Assembly: GCA_002751075.1 (NCBI GenBank)
Contig: NAOQ01000041.1
Coordinates: 118,890 to 135,960 of the forward strand
Direction: 5' to 3'
Length of the DNA: 17,071 bases
Source: Ichthyophonus hoferi
Lineage: Eukaryota > Opisthokonta > Ichthyosporea > Ichthyophonida > Ichthyophonidae
Part shown: in pieces, positions 10,090 through 17,071 of the stretch
How the letters are laid out: every line of letters starts with the position of its first letter
Position numbering within the stretch: the stretch's first letter is position 1
The notes under the pieces: model-generated
The model's input: only the letters and a program-made list of their open reading frames with translations
Database searches by the model: none
Told to the model about the DNA's origin: nothing
Position numbers and translations under genes: made by a program

Positions 10090-12942
10090 ATGGGTGGCAT
10101 AAATAGATTTAGCAAGGAGGAGACCGTCAGTGGGATTACCCAGACAAAATCGTCTGTCCAACGTGGCATACGTGCCAAGATTATTGAACAATATCCCAAC
10201 CTAGAGGAGCATATAGAGGACATCCTTCCTAAGAAGCTGCCCCTATTTATTGTTAAATGGTAAGAGACTTTCTATGCTCTCCCCTTCTTACTATATCCTC
10301 CGGTTGTTTATTTGTTGGCCACTTTTGGTTAAAAAAGTATGCACAGCTAATAATCATACGCACATAGACACTCTCATGGCTGTTCATGGATATATACGAT
10401 AAAAAGATGTTATAACTGATTTGACTTCTAAACGAGTGAGAAGGTCAGAAAATAAGGAAAAGCCTAGGTTGTCAGCCAAAGGTGGTGGACAGGATAGGCT
10501 AATAAATAGACAAGACATACCCAAAGGAAGTGTGTACATAGGCCGATAAATCTGTGAGGGTATTGTGTATATGTGTGTTTTAGTAAGAACAAAGAGAAAA
10601 GGCGATGTGGTGAGAGAGGACCATATGGTAGGTCTGGCTGCTATGTAATCTAACCGGTGGGATTCAGTCATGACAGAATCCAGCTACTCCTTATCAACAA
10701 TGAACTCACCTTCTTCAACCACCATGATGGTCCTTGGTTTCCTACTCTCAGACTGCTTCATAAGTGTAAGCCATTGCTCGCTGTGTAGTCATACATTTTG
10801 ATTGCGCTGTTTATATACTATGTGAATTATAGTCTATGTGTCCGTCAATTTTAGGTATGGGAAGGTGTGATTAGCCTTGTCATTGGCCCATGACGCATCA
10901 TACCACTCTACACCTCTCTTCCTTACTTTCTTGTGTCTATATCCTTTTGTCTGCCATCTTGCTTCCCTCCTCTACTCTATGGCCTTTGTATAATCAAAGC
11001 TACATCTCGTACTGTCAATAAATTGGAATCAGGTTTGATTGGATAATATTTTGTATGCGTATCCTTGAGCAAACCAAGACCAAGCGCCTCTCGTTTGCTC
11101 ATTGATTGATATCCTACAGACCCCAACATGATGGTTCTACAACAGGTAGATAAGGGTGCTATCAAGTTTGTCCTTAGGTAAGTAGTCTGGGTAATTGGCT
11201 GGCTTTCCATTGATGAACGATCTAAATGTGGCTTGTATTGGTGTTTCTATTGGCTGAACCATCTCTCTATCTCCTAGTACTTCACTCTCACTCTTTGTAG
11301 CCAGACCAGTGTTCTTTTTTTTATAGATATTGCTTGCTCATGCAGCATATTCCTGAATAAACGCCATGCCGTATGGAGCATATTAATCTTTATATATAAG
11401 TATGCAAATCTTATTTGAACGATTATGGACCAGATGATGGTTATACACACCCAGCTCACTTTAGTTATCTCTGTATAATTATATTTTGTTTTTTTGTGTT
11501 GCTACGTTATCAACATTGACTATTTTAGTGCCAAGTTTCCTTCCTCCCATATGGGACATGAGTATTGGCTATTACTGTTTCAGATAGTAATGACAATCTA
11601 TAAGATACTTGGGAGTGTGCCAGTGTCTAAGGTCATTGTATTGACGTGTTTGCAAAGTGACCGGATAGACGATGAAGTGACGATGTAGTCTAGGATAGCC
11701 CTGCATGGATAGAAAGCAAAGGCACATCTGAGACATCTGCTAACAAGGTGCTACCTACAGTGGTGCTAATATCATGTGCCCTGGCCTGACCTCCCCCGGT
11801 GCCAAGCTAGTAGATGCTCCCGTGGACTTCCCTGTCATATCCCTTCATAGTTCACTGTGAATCACTCTTGTCACTTATCTCTTGGAATGCTGTTATGTGT
11901 GCCTATTCTTTACCTATTCTTTCTCTGCCCATGTTTATTTACACCATATTCGTATTACCACAAAGTCTTCATGTGCATATACATTTCTTCTTTCTCTCAT
12001 TCTGTTTCTCCTCCTTTGGTTATGTTCTTTCCATCTATCCTTCTCTATCCCGATTTGTCTATTTATGTTGGTATTACATTATTTTATCCGCCCCTTGTAT
12101 GTACTTGCTTCCTGTTCTTTGTAGTGTTCTTGTCATTGACTTGGGCATATTTATATAAAGTCTGCTGCAATGCGTTATACTATCAGGATGAGGGTAGATA
12201 GAAGGGTAAAATATAATACAGGCTGAACTGTGGGTGTACTAGTGAGATATTAGGGTGTTGGTGGAGGGACAGATTGTTTCTGGTATTACAGTATTTCTAT
12301 TCGTATATATGTTGTATGTCTGCATGCACATCGATTAGACTTGGAATAAGGTAGGGGATAAATATCGCTGCTGATTGTTGGTATTCCTTGACTGGTTATA
12401 CGGCATCATTGCCGAGGGAAAAGAGCATCCTCTAGCCATTGGAAGGATGATGATGTCATCAGATGACATGTAAGTAGGCATTGGGTGCTTCTCTCTACTC
12501 CTCATGCCTTGTCTTTCTACCTTCTGATCTATAATGTAAACTAAGATATTTATGGATGTACCCAGGCACACCCATATCGAACCTATGCATCTTGTATGAA
12601 TGCCCTCGCCCTCTTACCTATCCCACTCAAGAAATATTATGTTATTACTTGCATCATAGATCACCTGTATGACTTCCCTTCACTGCCTCATATACAATAT
12701 GGCAAGATCTAAGGTGACCATGGTGTCAATGAACACTTGGCATGGTTGACTTGGGCAAGTCACACCTGTACATACTTGTAGAGGAGATTCTTCCTTGACG
12801 CATGTATGCCACATTCTCACTCCAGCTGTCGGCTGCTCTTTACTAACTTACCTCCTACAGTTCTAAAATTAACAAGGGTCCTGGAGTGGAAAATGTCCAT
12901 TATCTTAACGATGGACTGTGGAATGCTAAGCTGAGCGTATAA
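10090..12942 (+). CDS. MCTS1: MCTS1 (malignant T-cell-amplified sequence 1) orthologue, complete, 6 exons
   Basis: MCTS1 pairs with DENR on the 40S ribosomal subunit, aiding release of deacylated tRNA and translation re-initiation. Exons are 10090-10259, 10668-10765, 11120-11177, 11761-11836, 12402-12469 and 12861-12942. Phases agree and give 183 aa, against 181 in human. The N-terminal domain (about 1-90) carries [17 protein letters not shown] and [15 protein letters not shown]; next comes [20 protein letters not shown], opening the C-terminal PUA domain (from about 93), then [11 protein letters not shown] and the signature VHYLNDGLW near the end. All are close to vertebrate MCTS1. The N-terminus ([11 protein letters not shown]) differs from the human one. 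Four introns are GT-AG. Intron 4 fits only as AT-AC (separate entry). TACTAAC lies 14 nt before exon 6, a textbook U2 branch site. Confidence 0.97.
11837..12401 (+). other. U12-type AT-AC intron (MCTS1 intron 4)
   Basis: The 565-nt intron begins ATATCCCTT, one base from the U12 AT-AC donor consensus ATATCCTTT, and ends TTATAC. The branch site TTCCTTGAC at 12384-12392 matches the U12 consensus, and its branch A (12391) lies 10 nt before the last intron base. These borders join Val134 to Gly135 in phase 0 and give VDFPVGIIAEGK, which aligns without gap to human VDTIVAIMAEGK. No AG lies in the 40 bases before exon 5, so a GT-AG reading would lose conserved residues. The interior is pyrimidine-rich and has long open frames that look spurious. 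Confidence 0.88.
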
Positions 12943-13208
12943 GAGCAGTTAATTTCCTTCACTCGGGACCAATGACGGTCCTATTTTTGAGGATGAATGT
13001 GTTACTATTGCTTATGAATGGTTGATGAATACTCTTTGTGTCATCTGACCGTGCCCCACTCTACCTCAGTCCTTTTCAGACAATGGCATATATATCGTTT
13101 AATACAACTATCACCTGCTCCAATCTGATAATAAGGTTTGATGATGATAGCTTGAAAGTATTGTGTTATTTGCCAATGGCATGGAATGGTGTAATTGACT
13201 TATGCCCC

Positions 13209-13214
13209 ATTAAA
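13209..13214 (+). terminator. Candidate MCTS1 polyadenylation signal (ATTAAA)
   Basis: ATTAAA, the commonest variant hexamer, lies 267 nt after the MCTS1 stop and is followed directly by AATAAG. I saw no canonical AATAAA between the stop and this point. Confidence 0.3.
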
Positions 13215-13721
13215 AATAAGTATGATGGATCTATCTAATGCAGTTTTTCTCTAAAAATAATTGCTTGCGTATTTGTGTAGTCTGCAATTTGTTTTGCAGC
13301 ATTAAAACTGGAAACCTCTCGTACTGTAAGCAGCTAAACAGTGATACATATTAAGTGGCATAATATTCCTATGAAGATATTAGAATTCTATTCACATGTA
13401 CGTATGGTCATGTTCAATTCCAGCATGTATGTCTAGGCATGATGCCATTGCACATATAATATATATAGTAATAGTACGAGTTATAATTGATTACGATTGA
13501 TTTTATGCTTATACCCAATCTATTCGGAATAATTGGCTAATTAAGCACAGTAAAAAGACCAGACTTATCCAATGTTTGTTCAATAGCAGCAGACATGAAA
13601 AGAATATTAAAGATGATCTGCTATTGTTTTATCACTGGTCTATCTCCAGGTACTTATTACTTAATAACAAATATATACGCATTTGGTCTGATATAGAACC
13701 CTTAACTAAGCCAATTAACTT

Positions 13722-13741
13722 TGAACCAACATGTTGGTTCA
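13722..13741. repeat. 20-bp perfect palindrome
   Basis: TGAACCAACATGTTGGTTCA is identical to its reverse complement. It sits among several CTTAAC/TTAACT copies between 13700 and 13760. It could be a dimeric factor site or chance; no family was assigned. Confidence 0.9.
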
Positions 13742-14906
13742 CTTAACGTTTACTTAACATAGGTCCATCAATATAGTTATGTCATGCTTTCCATTGGCTG
13801 AACGATGACACCTTTGATTAACTCTACTACATGTCAACATGCTAAAAAATAGAAGGGTTATACACAGCTCAAACTAATGACTTCAGTGATTCTAATATGA
13901 CCTTAGTTGACTTGTCCTATGAAGCCACAAAGCATTTTCTAGCCTTTTATATACACCGAAAAGGGCTGTATAGCAACAACAGCAATTGCCACTCAGTGCA
14001 TCAATAGCTTGAATGCCGGCTGATAGATCAATGCCAGGTCAGCCTTGGCTAATGTACATTTCCACAACGTAAATTTGTGATCATTATTGGAAATTCTATT
14101 ATCTGTGTTCAAACCCACAGGCAGTTTATTATGGATGTGATTAATATTAAATCTATCTATATTAATGTCTATATATATTATTAAGGACTCCCTTCTTATA
14201 TCGTTAGTTTCTCCTTCTGCTAAGCTGTGTCTTGAGATATTCCAAGTGAAGTAATTCTAGACCATTAAGAGAATAATGAAGCTGCTTGTTCTGATATTTT
14301 TTAATCGGCAAAGATACGGTACTCAGATTGGTCGCTCTGACAGTGGTCTCGAAATGTGTCTGCTCGTGTAGGTATTTAAGATGGTAATTGCCTGCATTGG
14401 AGGCTCCCAAGGACATCTTGGGTTTAGGCCAATGGCATGGAGTCTTTTAGGATGCTCACCAAAAACTCGAATTATTTAGTATTTGCAATACTTTGTGGAA
14501 GACCAGGCTGGTTTTTTTTTTTTTCGGTGATTAAAACCATTAATAAATGATGAGACGGCTGAACCTTTTATACTTACTAGAGGTTCTAGTTATGCGTTGT
14601 ATTGTGGTTGGTTAACTACAATCTACTAAACAATAAATAATAGTCAGCCCTCCCCGAGTTTGAATAGTATTAATTGTGCACGTGCACTAAGTATTGTACG
14701 ATCTCTGCCAGAGCTCTCAAGACATTGAAATACCAACGGGGGTAGCTCTATGATAGTTACTTCTAGTACTTCCGCGTGCCGATATAATAAACCAATTCTA
14801 CCCGAATAATGTCTATATGCGTGCAGTAATAATGTATAATAGTATATAACATTGTATTTGCCAGCTATCGTTTATGGCTTATTAAAGAACTCCACCTCTC
14901 TAAGCC

Positions 14907-14962
14907 AAATCCAAACCCTGAACCTGACCTGGGGTCCAGGTTAGGTTTAGGGTTTAGGATTT
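14907..14962. repeat. 26-bp hairpin with telomere-like repeats in one arm
   Basis: The arms 14907-14932 and 14936-14962 surround a GGT loop. Pairing of the + strand transcript is complete apart from two G-U wobbles and one bulged A. The 3' arm reads like degenerate telomere units (GGTTAGGTTTAGGGTTTAGG). Confidence 0.85.
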
Positions 14963-15735
14963 ATGTTCTAGAATATGGTTAGAAATTATGGAAATTTTTT
15001 AATAAAAAAGCAGGGGTTTTGGAGCGGTAGCCCTTGAGAGAAAAAACTTTAAAAACTGGTTTCAAACCGAAACGAAATCGCAGTTTCCGTGTTGTTCCCA
15101 AGTTAATTTAACGCGCTCTTAACACGCTCTGCTCCCTCATTGATTTAATTTAAAATAGCTAATCACTGCTTTGTGATGGGGCCATCCTTTGCACCATTGT
15201 CCAATAGTCGGATATATAGTATGATAATACGTTTTAAGGTTCAGATGGCACATAGTTTAGGCATCCTGCTTATGACAAGTCCTGCTGACTTGCATAATAA
15301 CAATAAAAAGTGTCTTGGCATATCGGTACTTCTTGTATGCAAAGGGACACGTTAGAATGCCCTCTAATTTGGTATTATCTATCCTTATAAGCAAATATAG
15401 GTTACAGGAGCGCTTTTGTCTACTTCTTATTCCCAACATGGTAGCAGAGAAAGCTTAAATAGCTTATCATGGTTACAAAACCTGGTAATTCTATTAAAAT
15501 CTACGATCCTCGAATGCCGAAAACACTTCACAAGCCAACAGCTATGTAGTTACCATGTTAAAGTTCTTTTCATATTTCTTTTTTATATTTATTATGCTAG
15601 GTGAAATAATCCACCTAGCCATTTGTAATCAGTGTATTCAGTTCATATGCTTTGGAGCATAAGCAGCCCGCCTATGAAGTCCTGTGACTTGGTATAATGT
15701 GTACATCTGATCCATTGAGCCGGATGAGTCCATAT

Positions 15736-15743
15736 TGACGTCA
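15736..15743. promoter_or_regulatory. Full palindromic CRE upstream of TM9SF3
   Basis: TGACGTCA, the consensus CREB/ATF site, lies 173 bp before the TM9SF3 start codon, within promoter range. Binding is inferred from the motif only. Confidence 0.4.
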
Positions 15744-15795
15744 TAAGTATGATAAGTTATGTAGATTTTCTTTTCAACAATCCCTACCAACTGTT

Positions 15796-15815
15796 AACCA
15801 CCAACCACCAACCAA
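15796..15815 (+). repeat. Short tandem ACCACCA repeat before TM9SF3
   Basis: About three ACCACCA-type units are followed by A-rich DNA (15830-15860) just ahead of the TM9SF3 start. This is probably 5' UTR or core promoter. Confidence 0.5.
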
Positions 15816-15915
15816 GATTAATATTATCAGTGAACAACAATAAACAATAAAAAACAAAAAACGCTAGTGGTATTAAAAAAATATTAACGGGTAGTTAATA
15901 CTACCATATAACAAA

Positions 15916-17071
15916 ATGAAGGTTTGTAGCTTACTGCTGGCACTTGTTAGCCTGAGCGCCAGTATTGTACAAAACACAGTAGTTGCGGATGAACACAGTC
16001 ACAGGGTAAGTACTAATATGACTTCTTGTTCAAGTAACCAGTAGGGTAGGGCACGTTGGAGCTGGAACATAGGTAGACTTATACTGTACAGATCAAAGAA
16101 CCATACTTGTGGATGGTGCTATTAGGCGGACATATTAACACAATCAATATATTACTTCGGTGCCATGGCATCGATTCCCTCTCTTAACCTGTCTCTTCCT
16201 GCCCCTGCACAAATAAATGCACACACAGGAGTAGTCTGACCAAAAAAGACGGATTTCTTAATCCTTTCCTTTTTTGGTCATTTTCAACAAGTTTATCTCC
16301 CCTTCACCCTTTATCCTTCTCCCTCAACTCTTCAGGGTGCTTACAGGATACGACAGCCCCTTTAAAATCTGTGTTGAATGCTTACAGTGGGGGTAACCAA
16401 TTGTGTCTCATCTATTTTGATCTCAACCAATCCCTCCCCACAGTATAAAGATAAGGAGCAGGTAGTGGTATGGATGAATGTAGTGGGTCCGTACCACAAC
16501 AGACAGGAAACATACACCTATTTTTCCTTGCCATACTGCCAGGGTGACCATGTAAGTACAGCTCCCTGGGTCTTGGTCAATACTTGTACAGATATGAGTA
16601 ACAAGAATGAGATATATGGAAGCGCACAAAGTCTCATAGATGCATATACCAACACTTTCTACTAGGTAGTGTCTGTGCTGATATGAGGCCTACCAATAGC
16701 TAGAAAAAAGTACTACATAGATATGAAAAGAGGAGTGTGACATCAGCACGATGGAGCCTCTCACCCATAGTCCTACATACACTGATAATGCATTCCCATC
16801 TTCCTCCCACAATTTAATCAATTGCTCACACGCCTAGCTCTTTCTCCATAATTTACGTATTCAATCATATCCGCATAAAGAAAGGACGAAGGGGAGAGAG
16901 ATTTTTGTAGGATATTGCAACATAGGGCTGGGGCAACCTATACCATCTTACTGCCAAGGGGAACATAGATTATATACAGCCACATATAAACACAAGCCTG
17001 ATAAACAGAGGAATACATAGTTTGCCTCAAGATACAATTATAAGAGAATGAAGTACATAAAACCACGCCCC
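15916..17071 (+). CDS. TM9SF3: TM9SF3 orthologue, 5' part only (exons 1-2; continues past the right edge)
   Basis: TM9SF proteins (nonaspanins) are nine-pass membrane proteins of Golgi and endosomes involved in sorting membrane proteins. Exon 1 (15916-16005) encodes a signal peptide: MKVC, then a hydrophobic core ([13 protein letters not shown]), then the mature start ADEHSH, as in human TM9SF3. It ends at a GTAAGT donor. Exon 2 (16444-16551) follows CCCCACAG and encodes [20 protein letters not shown], nearly identical to vertebrate TM9SF3 and diagnostic of this subgroup, ending YCQGDH before a GTAAGT donor. Both exons are phase 0, together 66 codons. I found no third exon by 17071, so 16552-17071 is read as intron 2. 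The transmembrane part lies outside the window. Confidence 0.93.
16237..16280. repeat. Intronic hairpin in TM9SF3 intron 1
   Basis: TGACCAAAAAAG (16237-16248) pairs perfectly with 16269-16280. An inner GGATT/AATCC stem closes a TCTT loop, and the internal loop is AC opposite TTTC. The whole fold is 44 nt. Confidence 0.8.

Larger units (their letters stand above)
12943..15915. other. AT-rich intergenic region between MCTS1 and TM9SF3
   Basis: No supported gene was found. It contains a possible MCTS1 poly(A) signal, a 20-bp palindrome, a 12-bp palindrome with an E-box core (GTGCACGTGCAC, 14676-14687), a telomere-like hairpin, and the TM9SF3 upstream region with a CRE. A 70-codon - strand frame (14416-14204) is the longest open one and is not recognised. 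Confidence 0.6.

Noticed and set aside
11814-12201. Three overlapping + strand open frames of 80-114 codons
   Set aside because: They lie almost wholly inside MCTS1 intron 4, are rich in residues expected from pyrimidine-rich DNA, and run through the intron from exon 4; the intron explains them.
1-17071. tRNA genes, CRISPR arrays, operons or virus-derived elements
   Set aside because: None of the expected box motifs, repeat arrays, polymerase or capsid motifs were seen on reading; short or decayed copies could be missed without a search.

Overview
This is ordinary nuclear DNA from an animal. It is AT-rich, and its genes are split into many small exons. The best guess at the source is an early-branching metazoan such as a demosponge: the conserved proteins are clearly animal orthologues but diverged, and introns run from tens to hundreds of bases. 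That placement is inference, because no lineage marker was seen. No prokaryotic operon, CRISPR array, rRNA or tRNA gene, or recognisable transposon or virus-derived element was found.

Layout from left to right. Positions 1-299 may hold the last two exons of an unidentified + strand gene. Positions 300-1391 look empty. A complete 14-exon SETD4-like lysine methyltransferase gene runs on the - strand from its ATG at 7541 to its stop at 1392; all exon phases fit and give 451 residues. A 399-bp gap (7542-7940) separates it head to head from a probable small + strand gene (7941-8312, three exons, 89 residues, not identified). After about 1.8 kb of AT-rich DNA comes a complete six-exon MCTS1 gene on the + strand (10090-12942, 183 residues). 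About 3 kb of AT-rich intergenic DNA with palindromes and hairpins follows. The first two exons of a TM9SF3 orthologue (+ strand, from 15916) then run off the right edge.

The genes do not form an obvious pathway. SETD4 is a protein methyltransferase, MCTS1 acts in translation re-initiation, and TM9SF3 is a Golgi/endosomal nine-pass membrane protein. They look like independent neighbours.

The most notable observation is that intron 4 of MCTS1 appears to be a minor-spliceosome (U12-type) AT-AC intron. It starts ATATCCCTT, carries a consensus TTCCTTGAC branch site, and ends in AC. Using these borders restores the conserved MCTS1 reading frame exactly. No novel multi-gene system was found.
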